Part shown: one piece after another, positions 37,758 to 49,744 of the stretch
Numbering within the stretch: position 1 is the first letter of the stretch
How the letters are laid out: every line of letters starts with the position of its first letter
From: Gibbula magus
Taxonomy: Eukaryota; Mollusca; Gastropoda; Trochida; Trochidae
Direction of reading: 5' to 3'
Assembly (NCBI GenBank): GCA_936450465.1
Contig: OW388293.1
Location: 85,210,134 to 85,274,133 of the forward strand
DNA length: 64,000 bases
Translations under genes and position numbers: made by a program
Notes under the pieces: generated by a model
Told to the model about the DNA's origin: nothing
Database searches by the model: none
Seen by the model: the letters and a program-made list of their open reading frames with translations, nothing else

Positions 37758-38414
37758 AAGACAAAGAACTAACTGGTGGGAAAAACAAACATACTGCCGA
37801 GTTTCGAATGTAATTATCTGTTCAATGCCCAGTCTGTTCTATTTGACTCCCGTAAAAATAACCAGAATACGACGTAATTCTCTTGTGACGGGCGGTTATA
37901 TTGACATCACAGACGACGAAATACGCTGAGGCAATTGAAGATGTGCTTGAACCCGGTTCCTTTTAAATATATGGGTTTAATGTGTTTGCGACATTATTTG
38001 TTTTCTGAAGTTATCTGTCTCTCCTAAAGTAAACTCCCATGAAATAAGCCTTGCAGAGGTTCCACATCCACTGCCATGAAAACGTCATGAAACGAACTGG
38101 AAACTTCTGCCATTGTTTCTTATCTATCCATAAAGGTTACGCAGGGCATATCTTCTCGCAATCATGATGCTACCAAGAATGATGCCTAGCGACCTTAACT
38201 TAAATTGAGAGTCGTTCTGTTTATGTGGTTGACTTTAGCATTGCCTTTTGTGCTATTAAGCACAATAAATTCAGACTTTGAAATTTAAGCGATATGCTTT
38301 CTGCTCATTGGATTAAACATGGTAATGTGACCGGTATACCTTCTCATAAACACAATATTAACAGCTGAAAAGGATAACCTTAATACTTTTTAAAAACTGT
38401 TTTTGTGGACGGAA

Positions 38415-38576
38415 CTTGGCGCCTGATCTAAGACAATACTACACTTTTGTTTCATCAAGCACTGTTCATTTTATGCAGAGATTTTTTATTTTCTAAAATT
38501 TTCTCACTGATAACAACTCGCTTAAATTGCAAAGTTTGAATTTATAAGAAATAGATTTCATAATGTGTTTGTTCAC
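38415..38576. repeat. Target repeat, left part (interrupted)
   Basis: Homologous to about 42395-42564 (GCGCCTGATCTAAGACA, CAGAGATTTTTTATTTTC, TAATGTGTTTGTTCAC). The 38.58-kb transposon begins immediately after TTCAC plus TT, and the rest of the repeat unit resumes at 42344. Confidence 0.7.
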
Positions 38577-39259
38577 TTCCCAGCAGGCACACGACTTTGT
38601 TACGACGTCGCATTTTGGTTGAAATAATGTCGCGACGTCGTCGAACTATAAAACGACGTCGTTTCAACGTCTCTTTTTTCGACGTCAATAAAATTACGTC
38701 GTTTCAACGTTGTTATTTTCGACATCGATAATATATTCAATATCAGAAGTCGTTTCAGAGTCGGTATTTTCGACGTCGGAGTTATGTTGATATCTGACAT
38801 CTCTTCAACGTTGTGATTTTCGACGTGGATAATAAGTCTGTTTGCGACAGCATTTCAACGTCTTCACAATCCACAACGGCATCCATCCTAACTGCATCCT
38901 ACTGTTCATTTATTAGACATCGCAATCGCTTATGAAGCATATATTTCTAATCTATATCATTGATTCATTCATTATATAAAGATATGAAGTATATGGGCCC
39001 TATAGGGGGCCTATATAGGCGGCGTCGGACATATTTTTTTTATTTGATTTAATGATTTTAACGAATTATACTGTTACGAATTATTTTAATAGTTAACGGG
39101 GAATATATTTTTAAACAGATATGTAATCTATTTTTAAACAGATATGTAATCTATTTTGTACGCCCATGTATTTTAATCATTTACTTATTTATCATTTGAG
39201 ACTTTTCTAAAACGTAACAAATATTTGTGAAGCTGTGTACGTTTTCGCGCCAGCACAAA

Positions 39260-39394
39260 AGCTTATGACGTCATGTGTGCAACGATTACGTCACAAACCA
39301 AGTACTTTCGCCGCCATGTTTGACTTCGCCGCGTAGAGGGAATCTGTTTATGTTGCGTATTATGGACACTGGTGTCGTCACTTTTCTTTCTGAG
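39260..39394 (+). promoter_or_regulatory. Possible promoter and first exon inside the ACGTC element
   Basis: TGACGTCA at 39266-39273 and TTACGTCA at 39286-39293 precede a GC-rich TCGCCGCCATGTTTGAC (matching the YY1-type GCCGCCATNTT motif). A strong donor, CTGAG|GTAAGT, follows at 39395. ATGs in the exon give only short frames; the frame compatible with the 41.41-kb exon has no ATG here, so the exon may be untranslated. Confidence 0.3.
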
Positions 39395-41406
39395 GTAAGT
39401 TATTGTTCCTGCAATTATGCACACTTTGATCATTAATATTTAATAAAGTCAACCCAATACGGACACGTCGTCCAAACCAAACCAGCCACACTACTGTAGC
39501 CTACCACACTCAACTCAATCGCAAAGCGAAGCGTGTAGTTTACATTTACTGCAGTAAAAGTCGGCAGTCTTATTAACACTGCTGAAGAACGAGTAGGAAT
39601 TTGATTGATTGTGATTTTATTACCTAACCTTTCTAACCTATCAATAAACTGTATTTTCACTGACTACAGATCAACAACATTCTATTTTCAAACCAATTTT
39701 GGTGTCGCCTGCCCGGCTTTTGAAACGGGCAAACTCTTTACAGTGTTGCGTAAAGTGCTCCGTGACGTGTCTTTTCACAATGATGAGTTCGTATTGTCTT
39801 CGATCATTTGTTTGCAAGTTCACTAAGTGCAGGCTTTTCTAACTTGTTTATGTTGATTGCTGTTTGCGTCGTATTAACACGATCAAAAAGCGTGCTAAAA
39901 TTGACATCATGAATATTACTGTGCCACTTAAACGTTATTTCAATAGAGTGATGCAAAAAGTATTCAGACGGTGACGTTAATGATGTTCGCTCCTCAAATT
40001 TATAGAATTAAACTTTGTTTCTAACATATATTTTTTAAAAGATCAAAGTATATGATTGAAAATTTAGCATTAAAAAATAGGGGGTAGTGTGGGTTTTTTC
40101 GAGATATGACGCCTGAAAGATAGTGGGGTGAAGTACAATTTTAACATGGGAGTCTATGGGAAAATGAGAAAAAAAATGCTAAAAACTTTAAAATACTACA
40201 TTTCTAGTATTAAACTTTTTAAACTTTTTTGATATGTTACATGGTTCATTTCACCCTACCGAAATCGATGAAAAAATATATATGGTAGTGTGTTTTTTTT
40301 TAAAAAGTTTTGACACAAAATGTACCTGAAAACCCCCCTTTTTAGTCAAATTTAGGCCATTTATGCTGTTTAAGCACTTTTTAGAGGTTCTAAAGTCACA
40401 TTTTCTTTTATTTCATATGGTTTTTAAAAGAATGTAGATGATGTAGAATATCATGAAGTAAATAAAAATGAGAACAAATCTTTACTTAATCATATTTCAT
40501 TTTTGAAGTTCAACCGGAAGGAGCGGACATCCTTAATTCCATACTGTACACATGCATGTTAATTTAGTCGACTCTTGGTCTAAGGAGAAATAATTTTCAT
40601 AAAATAAGTTCTTGTTGGATCAATGTCAAAATGTTCAGCTTTATTTGAAATCATCTCAGCTTGAAGTACATAATAATTATATACATGACATTTTCCGAGG
40701 ACAATCTAAATTATGTCATCCGATTTACCTACATGTGTACATTGAATAAAACGTTTTCCATAGATCGCCATGTTAAATTTTTCACAACTTTCTATACTAG
40801 TATATGTTGATCTTATGTACTGTCATTTCCTAGATAGAAAACAGAAAATTAAACATAAATTAGGAAAATCATTAAATTTATGTTAAAAATTCCATCGTTT
40901 ATCAAAGAAACCACAGTAATGTGATTAAATTAACTAATACGTATACATAGTTCTGAAAACATCAACATGATGAACGATTGGATTTTTAAAAAACATTAAT
41001 GACAATATCTATATGATGACATGTGTTAAATTCAAATGATCTTCTTATTGAGATGATTTTTAATCAAGCTGAAAAGTTGTATATTGATTCAAACAGAAAT
41101 TAGTTCATGATAATTATCTGTGCATGTACACGTAATTGACATGTTTAAGTTATGCTAATATATCGATATACTGAAAGTGATTCATATATAATTTTTTATA
41201 GGAGCTGGTATCGGTGGAAATTCAGTTATTGTGTTGACAAATTAATTGTTTTCCTGACTATACAACTTGTTCCTTGAAATATGTAGATGTGTTGAACATT
41301 AGATTAGGCCTAATGTACCTGTAAATTAATTTATATGAATAATTGTGTGAAAGAAGTATGACTGTTTGTAGTGAGTAATTATAAATGCTCACATTTCTGT
41401 TTTCAG

Positions 41407-41805
41407 TCAACTGCTTGAGAAGGGATACGATGGGGAGAAGAGAGTTGCAGACGGGATATATCGCATCTATAGATTAGCTGGGTTATCTATCAGGCTCCTT
41501 CCAGAATCTTTTCTCAGGTATACACTTATTCATCATGATGCATCATGTATTTTCCGACATAAAACGATTAAGACTCAGTAAAGGTCCATAGATATTTAAC
41601 ACATAGAATTCAGATAGTTAAAGTACAGTGATAATGATGAGTAACATGATTGTTTTTGAAAATTAGATACAATTCAAGATTTGATGAAGCATCGATATAA
41701 ATAATAAGTTGATTTTCTTTCCCTTTTTCATTTGTGTAAGTTGTCTTTTTTTTTTCAAGAAAGCTGATGAATTGTGCTGTGACGAAACGTAGAACGCGCC
41801 GTTGA
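41407..41805 (+). CDS. 3' end of a short spliced gene, two exons, product unknown
   Basis: Exon 41407-41517 follows TTTCTGTTTTCAG and ends CTCAG|GTATAC. It reads one nt, 36 codons and two nt, beginning QLLEKGYDGEKRVADGIYR and ending LLPESFL. Exon 41760-41805 follows a long pyrimidine tract and TTTCAAG. The phases join (AG plus A), giving R, then KLMNCAVTKRRTRR and a stop. AATAAA follows at 41845-41850. The charged, amphipathic composition and basic, possibly nuclear-targeting C-terminus suit a DNA-binding protein. The gene lies wholly in the ACGTC element, so it may be an element-encoded accessory protein or a capture. The start was not found. Confidence 0.42.
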
Positions 41806-41844
41806 AGACACAAAGAACCGCGTATTTTTGTTATTTCAAGGCAG

Positions 41845-41850
41845 AATAAA
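41845..41850 (+). terminator. Poly(A) signal AATAAA
   Basis: It lies 40 bases after the stop of the 41.41-41.81 kb gene end, in the expected position. Confidence 0.45.
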
Positions 41851-42343
41851 CATGTAATGTAATCTTAATCCCTAGCTGTCTGTTGTTTCTTGTTCAATTT
41901 TGATTGCTTTGACTAATCCCATGTTGCTACAAATACCCGGAAGACATAATGTCTCTCTTTTAGAGATACTAACTTTTAGAATTGAGATTATTTTTTTAGA
42001 GATTGCTACTGCTCAGAAAGAACGTCATTTATCGACGTTGAAATGACGTTGTATTTGGTTGCATATGAAATTTGCGGCGACGTCGATGTATTGTCGTTGA
42101 ATCGACGTCTTAACAACGTTTTTGATACGACGTTGCATCAACGTTGGTGCAACGTCGTATCAACGTAGTTGCAGCGTCGAACCAACGTTATTGCAACGTC
42201 GAATCTACGTTGATGCAACGTCGTAGCAACAACGTTGTTCTGACGTCGATTCAACGTCGATAATCGACGTCGCCGCAAATTTCATATGCAACCATTATAC
42301 AACGTCATTTCTACGTCTGTTCAACGTCGAATTGCCTGCTGGG

Positions 42344-42707
42344 TTGCTTATAAACTGTTTGAAAGTTCGAGTTAAACTGTAGTATAAATGCTGGGCGGAG
42401 CTTAGCGCCTGATCTAAGACAGACATGCTGCACACTTGTTTTATCATGCACTGAACATTTTATTCAGAGATTTTTTATTTTCGAAAGTTTTCTTACTGAT
42501 AACAAATCGCTTAAATTGCAAAGTTTGAATTTATAAGAAATATATTTCATAATGTGTTTGTTCACATGCTTATAAACGGTTTGAAAGTTCAAGTTTAATT
42601 GTAGTATAAATGCTGTCGACAAACTCTGGCATTTATACCAGTATAACTTGCACCTTTCAAACCGTTTATAAGCCAGTGAACAAACACATTATGAAATCTA
42701 TTTCTTA
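42344..42707. repeat. Target repeat: resumed unit, intact unit and palindrome
   Basis: 42344-42390 completes the unit broken by the transposon. An intact unit follows. 42534-42707 is a palindrome: TAAGAAATATATTTCATAAT at the left pairs with ATTATGAAATCTATTTCTTA at the right, around a GTCGAC-containing centre. Confidence 0.7.
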
Positions 42708-43440
42708 AATACATTATTTTTGGTCAATTATGTCAAAATTGTGTATACACCCTCCCCATACCATGTAGATGTGCCTTTTGGGGGTTTCAGCTTTTTATAA
42801 CGTGTTTTGTCTCCATGGTAACAATTTGGACTTCGTCTATTTGAAGGTTTGTGTTTATTACTAAAACTACTAGAGCAGTCGTTACCAAATTTGGTATACA
42901 TCCTCCCCACATGTGCCTTTTGAGGGATTTAGATTTTGAAAACAAAATAAATTGTAAATACATAACTATTTTTTTGTTTCTATGGTAACAATTTGAATTT
43001 TGTCTTTTAGAAGGATAATACTGAAATTAAATTGGGTGAAGGGGGAGACATCAGTGTTTACGAGTAAAAACAACTTCTAGTTGTTAATATCCCAATTTAG
43101 TTAATATGAACATTAAAACAAGATTAGTAAAATAATAAAATGAGGTTAATAGTCTAACAACATTGAAAACATAATTGTAGACACAATTGAAAATAGTATA
43201 TATTGATATACATGTGTCCTGTCAAAGCATTTCTACATATATCATCTACAAGCTTAAGACGACAGAATTTCATCTAGAAGCTCATGAAATTCCCTTGAAG
43301 CATTGATTTCTAAAATTGATATAAGATGCAATTGTTTAAAAAATAAGTACTGAATTATGTGTCTGTACATATAATTAAATAAATATGGCATCTCCATGTA
43401 TATGAATATGGAGAACGTCCATTAGTTCTTTGAATTGATG

Positions 43441-43448
43441 TATAAAAG
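43441..43448 (+). promoter_or_regulatory. TATA-box-like TATAAAAG
   Basis: Located about 80 bp upstream of the 43524 GGCGCC block. It would suit either an LTR-type promoter or a gene promoter. It is not conserved at the other three blocks. Confidence 0.2.
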
Positions 43449-43523
43449 ATCGGATTCTCTGAGGGCGAGTAGGTTAGAAGAGGGATTTATTCATCAGCTG
43501 TAATTCAATTCAACTGTTTAGTG

Positions 43524-43543
43524 TTGGCGCCAGTGTGGGTAAT
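43524..43543. repeat. GGCGCC block, copy 2 of 4
   Basis: TTGGCGCCAGTGTGGGTAAT, preceded by TTATTCATCAGCTGTAATTC, which is shared with the 58.45-kb copy. Confidence 0.75.
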
Positions 43544-43813
43544 AATGTCAGAATGACTCACGGTGTTGGCATTATTTGTAGATATGTAGTTTGTCTCAAT
43601 TGAGGAATTACTTTTTCTCCTGTTGACGAAATTTGACATATTCTTTCAATTTTTCTATTACAGATAATTAACATAATAAAGATGACCAACCAGGCCATTT
43701 GTAGTTCATACGTTATCATGAAACATCTAAGGAGTATAGACGTTATTGTCATGGATCCTTTTTTGATTTGTTCTATAACTTGGAAAGTATGATTATTGCA
43801 TGTTGTTCTGCAG

Positions 43814-43912
43814 CAAACTTCTATTCATTGCACCTTTAATGGTTGTGTGACTGGCTTTAAAAAAGAAGTTGACGTATTTCCCTGGTGCACACCTGTCGAC
43901 CGTAAGTTGCAG
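43814..43912 (+). CDS. Candidate cysteine-containing exon, product unknown
   Basis: The acceptor TGTTGTTCTGCAG and donor CAG|GTAGAT bound exactly 33 codons in phase 0. The peptide has three cysteines in the pattern C-x4-C-x13-C, with CTFNGCVTGF and FPWCTPVDRKLQ. The WC-T-VD pattern weakly recalls a fibronectin type II domain, but the spacing does not fit and I do not assign it. No second copy was found in the related blocks at 45 and 60 kb. Confidence 0.3.
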
Positions 43913-43999
43913 GTAGATAACATATTCAGTAGGTATATCTTATCAAGTTTTATAACTAGACAACTTCGGATTCAAGACTAGATGATTTCAGTGTCACGT

Positions 44000-44880
44000 G
44001 TCCTGAAGCGGAATATTAAAAGAGTCATTGTTTCACATGGAGCAGAGTTGCACCAAATTGCAGTTTGTAATTTACGACAGAAGGAACGGCAGCTCATAGA
44101 TGTCAAATGAGTTTCAATCAAGCCAATCTGTTTGCTGTTTCAACTTTATAGAACATTATTTCTGTAAAAAGGTGCTAGCGTTTTAAATGTCAACGCCAAT
44201 GTACATTAGTACTGGACACTGTTAGGCAGATGGGAAGTTAGGGAACTTTCTAGTCATACGTGTGTCTATGTGGCTTTATAAACTTTTAAAACTCAGTGTG
44301 GAATATTTTATGAAAACCTTTTGAGTAAATTTCTTTTGAATGTATAAAATCGTTACTGCATTGGCTAATGAAAGGCAGATTTATGCAATGTTCAGATGAA
44401 GTGTGGGTCCCTGCCACGTATCAGATTAGTGTCTGTGTCTGGACGAAGGTAATTTGACACACTCACTAGATACAGCAACACTTGCTTTCAGCTTGTGTAG
44501 GAGTACTCAGCTAGCAGCATGTTTCTTTCAACTGTGAACGTCTATTAAGAAATTGTACGCTCAATTTAAACTTAAGCTTTAAATTTCAGCTTACATAATC
44601 ATTCGAGGGATTCACTGTTTTATTCACATGGGCGTGTATTGCTTAGAAACAGCATAGGACACCATGCCATGACATAAGCCCGTTCATGCCTGATTAGCTA
44701 CAAATGCAAAATATCTAAACATACATTTATAAAACCATATACCGTATACACACAATGTTCTATGCATTACGAAACATATCATTTCCTTCTTCAGTTCATG
44801 AAAGTTGACCTGCAACTACCAGAACGTTGTTGTTGAAGCTAACCGTCAGGACATTTGACACTTCACAACTCAGAGATAAT
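44000..44880. repeat. Local duplication family 2, copy D
   Basis: Shares in order with 45.5-46.4 and 60.7-61.5 kb: TTCAATCAAGCCAATC, GGTGCTAGCGTTTTAAATGT, CCTGCCACGT.TCAGATTAGT and CAGTTCATGAAAGTTGACCT. No ORF is conserved across the copies. Confidence 0.6.
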
Positions 44881-45046
44881 GCTCAAAGCGCTACACACAT
44901 TATTACCCTGGTGTTAGGACCAACATCGTTCCTTTTTCATTCTCAACTCCCTTTGGAGTATGGAACCTGGGCTACCATTTAAGGTGCTCGAAAGTTATCT
45001 GTCACATTGCCTGCACTTCCAAACCAGGTACTCAATTGTACTGCTG
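44880..45046 (-). mobile_element. SINE copy N2, truncated
   Basis: From GCTCAAAGCGCTACACACAT to ATTGTACTGCTGA, matching N1 and N3. It inserts in or abuts copy D just after CTCAGAGATAAT and lacks its (ATT)n tail. The minus strand is sense. Confidence 0.6.
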
Positions 45047-45316
45047 AAATAATAATAATAAAAATGAGGATACTTATATCGCACTGAACTCCACAACACA
45101 AAGGGCCATGCTCAAAGCGCTACACACATTATTACCCTGGTGTAAGGACCAACAACGTTCCTTTTTCATTCTCAACTCCCTTTGGAGTATGCAACCTAGG
45201 CTACCAATTAAGACGCTCGAAGGTTATCTGTCACATTGCCTGCACTTCTAAACCAGGTACTCAATTGTACTGCTGAGTGAACATAGGCACATTTCGAATA
45301 AAGTCCCTTGCCCAAT
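45047..45316 (-). mobile_element. SINE copy N3, tandem to N2
   Basis: It begins at an AATAATAATAATAA tail and ends AAAGTCCCTTGCCCAA. It is closely similar to N1, and its tail abuts the truncated N2. Confidence 0.65.
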
Positions 45317-46540
45317 ACACATAATGTCCTATGCATTACGAAACATATCATTTTCTTCTTCAGTTCATGAAAGTTGACCTACAGACTATTCTCACAAAGG
45401 ACAAGTTTATAAGTATGTATATGTTCCTTTTCCAAACATCAAAGCTTATAGGCTATATATCCTGAACTCTTAGCTAAATGGTTTGGAAGTAACAAATACC
45501 CCTCTGGAAACGATGGCATGTACTGCATGAAAGGTCATTGTTTGACATCGACCAGAGTTAGACCAAATAAAGGAGTTCCATGTTTTCTATCTGCAGATGT
45601 CAAATAGTTACAGTCAAGCCAATCCGTTTGCTGCCTTCGCTTCAAGGACCAGTACATGAGTTGAAACTGCATAGGTGCTAGCGTTTTAAATGTCAACACC
45701 TATGTTCATTATTCCTGGAAACTGTCAGACAGATGAGACGTTAGGGATATTACCATAGTTGTGTCAATGTGTTCTTGATTGTTCTGTTGATGTTCTGAAA
45801 TTTGAATAACAAACAACATATCTACAGAGGAATGTATTGACGAATAAGCTACCATCTATTTGAGTAAAGATCTTTTGAATAATAAATATCATTTCAAAAT
45901 TGCATTTTGAAAAGGCAGATTTAGATGTTCAGTTGAGCTATGAATCCCCTGCCACGTGTCAGATTAGTGTCTGAGTTTTGACAGTTCACATGCCACATAC
46001 AGCAGCAACTAGCTGTCAGCTTGTGGGGGAGAAACTCTGCTACCAGAATTGTGAACCAATTTTTAGAAGTTGTTTGTCCAATTTGTGGTCGACTTCGAGC
46101 TTACGTAAACATGCGAGAGGGTCACTTTTTCAACATGATTAACAACCAGAAAGTGAAAACATAGTTTTGTTAATATGTTAGTCAACATTGTTAAGAATGC
46201 TATAATGTAAGTACAACTTCATAGTATTTAAACACTTATTTGTATGTACGAACTGTGCTTCCCTACGTCTTATCCACACAATGTCCTATGCCATACGTAA
46301 AATAATTAATTTCCTTCTTCATTTCATGAAAGTTGACCTGCAGCTACTATAACTTGTTGCTGGCGCTAACCATAGGGACATATAATCTGACACTTCACAA
46401 CTCAGAGATAATTACATTCATACACTTGACTGCAACAGCTTCTAACTGACCAGCAATGCGAGAAATCGAAAATAATGGAACAACATAAAACATAAAATCT
46501 GACAAATCCACTTTCTTTAAGCCTGATTGCCCGTTAGAGG
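45317..46540. repeat. Local duplication family 2, copy D'
   Basis: Contains the same ordered blocks as copy D (45520-45750, 45925-46140, 46270-46400). It continues into AGAGATAATTACATTCATAC and AATGCGAGAAATCGAAAATA, which resemble the left arm of the long-inverted-repeat family. Confidence 0.55.
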
Positions 46541-47632
46541 ATAAACAGTCTCTGTTTAAATAACATAAATGACATTAGAGGAACTAACGAAGTCGGGGTT
46601 TTTTTAAAATGTAACATTTTTATCTATAGTTTTAATGAAAATATTAGGTTGTATTTACTCTTTTACTTATTTGGTTTGAAGAGAACTTTCATTATAACTT
46701 TGGTCAAATAATTGTTGAGCATATAATAAAAAAACTGGAAACAAAAAATTACACAAATTTTGATTATCGTTCCTAACAGTAGTATCAAATTCAGGTCAAA
46801 CCTTTGATGCAGTAAGTATTCCAATTGTTTCAATTGAGTTAACTGTCGATATGACCTTGTAAAAGTCATGCCAGGGAGTGTGTTCCAAGTTAGACCAATA
46901 ACCGTTCAGCTGTCATTCCGCTCAAGCCAGAGCTGTCTCGTAAAATCATAACTGGTGATGGTAAAGTCACTGATCTGGCACCAGAAAATAATGAATCAAA
47001 GTAATGTTTTAAAAAGCAGCCATTACATGTCACTCATTAGGGTAGTTTATGCTTCTACTAAGCTGTGGAAAGAGAACATTAACAACGTATTATACAAATG
47101 GCTTATTGTAAACAAGAATTTGGTTGGGTTTGCTACATCGTGAATGTAATTGCTCTAAACGCTTATTTGTGTTGGACTTCGCTTCAATGCACACTGAATC
47201 TTGGTCTGAGTCTTCAAACACAAAAGAAGAGAGTGTCCAGTGTACTTGAACTTAAGGAGAGTTGGGGCGATGAAATGAACTATTTTAAAATTCGCTCATT
47301 TTTTTTCAAATTAACAAGTTTATGTCTTTTATCACAAAATGTAATAAAATATGGAGGTCACCGAATGATTTAAAGCAGTTTTTAAATAAAAACGGCCTTT
47401 TTATCATCGTTTATCGCATATTAAACAGGATTTTTTAATGACACCCATATTTTAGATATTGCTAAAACTGTAATATGATGTGCACAGTTGAATAAGCAAA
47501 CGAATTCAGAAATAATAATAGGGGGTCAGCGAACGTTTTTCATCACTTAAATCTCATTTTTTAAATCACCTACATAAACGTAAAAACCTGACGTCACGGA
47601 AGTTTTAATTGACGGCCTATTGTGTAATTATT
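46541..47632. other. Gene-free stretch
   Basis: No supportable gene. A 91-codon plus frame at 47098-47373 has no usable start context or homologue in the window. TGACGTCA lies at 47589-47596, just left of the CCCGCC element. Confidence 0.35.
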
Positions 47633-48530
47633 ATCCCCCGCCACGAAGGGGAAGGGGGATATAGGTTTGGGCTCCGTCCGTCCGTCCGTGCGTCCGTCCG
47701 TCCGCTATAAAGGGGACAGCTTTTCTCAGAAACTATTTAAGATAGGACAACCAAATTTGATGTGTGGCTTGTGAACATAACTACCTCGATGGAGTTCGGA
47801 AATAAGAACGGTGTGATTATTTTTGCTGGAGTTATTGACCTTGTTCCGTATGTTTGGACTCTGTTCATGGTATCTCCAAAGGGGACAGCTTTTCTCAGAA
47901 ACTGTTTAAGATAGGGTTTCCAAATTTAGTGTGTGGCTTGTGGACATAAATACCTTGATGGAGTTCGAAAATAAGAACCGTGTGATTTTTTTACCGTAAT
48001 TATTGCCCTTGTTCCGTAATTTAGACTCTGTTCATGGTATCTCCAAAGGGGACAGCTTTTCTCAGTAACTGTTTAAGATAGGATTACCCAATTTGGTATG
48101 TGGCTTGAGGGCATAAGTACCTTGATGGAACTCGAAAATGAGAAGCACACAACTAATCTTTGCGGAGTTATTGCCGTTGTTCCGTATATTTGGACTCTGT
48201 TCAAGGTATCACCAAAGGGGACAGCTTTTCTCAGAAACTATTTAAGATAGGATAACCAAATTTGGTGTGTGGTTTGAGGCCATCAATACCTTGATGGAGT
48301 TCGAAAAAAAGAAGCATGTGATTATTTTTTCCCGGAGTTATTCCCCTTGTTCCGCTTTTTCGACTCTGTTTCAAGTATCCAAGGATATAGCTTTTCTCAG
48401 ACATTGTTTAACGTCAAATCAGTTATGTGGCTTGAGGATATCATTACCTTAATGGAAAGAAAATGAGAAGCACACAACTATTTCTTCTTGAATTATTGCC
48501 CTTGTTCTCATTTCTCATTTGGCGGGGGAT
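47633..48530. mobile_element. CCCGCC-ended element with five internal 167-bp repeats
   Basis: The ends are ATCCCCCGCCA (47633) and TGGCGGGGGAT (to 48530). A CCGTCCGTCCGTCCG run lies near the left end. Five units starting GGGGACAGCTTTTCTCAG (the last degenerate) begin at 47712, 47881, 48048, 48217 and 48383, with periods of 166-169 bp. By recall, CCCGCC-ended repeats of this plan are common in molluscs and other marine invertebrates. No coding capacity. Confidence 0.75.
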
Positions 48531-49740
48531 GTTGATGACTATGTCTTCTTGTTGAATATACTATCAATCTAAGCCTTCCTAATGGAAGGACAAATATCAG
48601 TTGATTTTACAAGGCGATTTATATTCATCACTTACTGGATATATGTATGTAATTGAAATAATACACATGGTCACATATTTACCGCGAATATAGGTGACGG
48701 TAACAACCGTTAAAAGACGTTGCGGTAAATGTAAGTGCTTTGCGTTAGTTTATTGATAAATTTGTGCTTAAACAAATGTAATGCAGTTATTTTAAGATTT
48801 ATTTACAACAATGAATAGTTGTCACAACATGTTACCGTAAGTGAATTCCTTAACGTCAAGGAACCCTCTCCAGTCAGAATCAGTATGTATTTGCCATCAG
48901 TAATGTTCAACGAGACGAAGTTCCTAATTAAGGGCTGGAAAGTTGACACTCTCAAATATGGTTTCTGATGATTTAAATTCGAATATGGATTATCCATTTT
49001 GGTGCTGACAACTGCCCACGATTTGAAATAACTCATATGATACTAACATCTCAGAATAGATGATTTCATCAGTTCTGGTTAAATTAGAAACTAATATGGA
49101 CGTAATAAGTCCACAATTTAGAAACAAGTTTGGTCTCAGGTCAAGATCATGAGATGTTAGTTAAGGTCATGTTAAGCCTTTGATCCAGTTTTGAAATCAG
49201 ATATAAGTTTTAAGAACAAACTTGTGAAAAGTGACCCCAGTGATGATTAAACGTGTTAGAAATAACTCCTATAATAAAAAAATGTTTTTAAAAGATTTCC
49301 ATTTCATTGATGCTGACAATAATGCGGAACAGGGAAAGGATAGACCCTATGTTTCGGGGCTGCTCTGTCCTACAAACGCTCATCTAGTTTATGTAGGGTT
49401 TCTATTTTCCTCCAACAAATATACTTACGAAATGTAGAAACAGACTGTTAAAAATCCATGTTTTTCGTGTGTTGAAAAAAAGTATAAACACTAATAAGTT
49501 TAAACCCTGTATCAAATTTGGCATTATTCAAATTTCAAGATTTGTATTACAGTAATAGAGGCCTCCAGCCCTAAGTACATGTTTCATTTATATAGCTATA
49601 AATACAGCACAATTCAACACTTTAACGTAAATTTTAAATATACAAACAAATAAAATACAAACATACAAAATGCTCAGATATATATATCCAAAAAAAGTAA
49701 GTTCAATATAAGCTGTAAGTTGCTTGAACATTTGAGCTTG
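48531..49740. other. Gene-free stretch
   Basis: No supportable gene or structured repeat. Short frames at 48803-49036 (minus) and 49231-49437 (plus) lack splice or start context. Confidence 0.35.
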
Positions 49741-49744
49741 GAGT

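Larger units (their letters stand above)
38579..42343. mobile_element. 3.77-kb DNA transposon with ACGTC-rich ends
   Basis: The terminal inverted repeat is CCCAGCAGGCA at 38579-38589 and TGCCTGCTGGG at 42333-42343. Both ends are filled with ACGTCG/ACGTTG-type short repeats (about 38600-38870 and 42020-42330). A TT dinucleotide flanks each side. The uninterrupted paralogue at about 42550-42580 reads TTCACATGCTTATAAAC where this copy reads TTCAC-TT-element-TT-GCTTATAAAC, which fixes both ends and a 2-bp target duplication. By recall this style resembles ISL2EU-like elements, but no transposase was recognised, so the family is unproven. A tandem 22-bp pair lies at 39107-39154. Confidence 0.7.

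Noticed and set aside
47098..47373. 91-codon plus-strand frame
   Set aside because: The final third is low complexity and there is no acceptor at the protein-like part.
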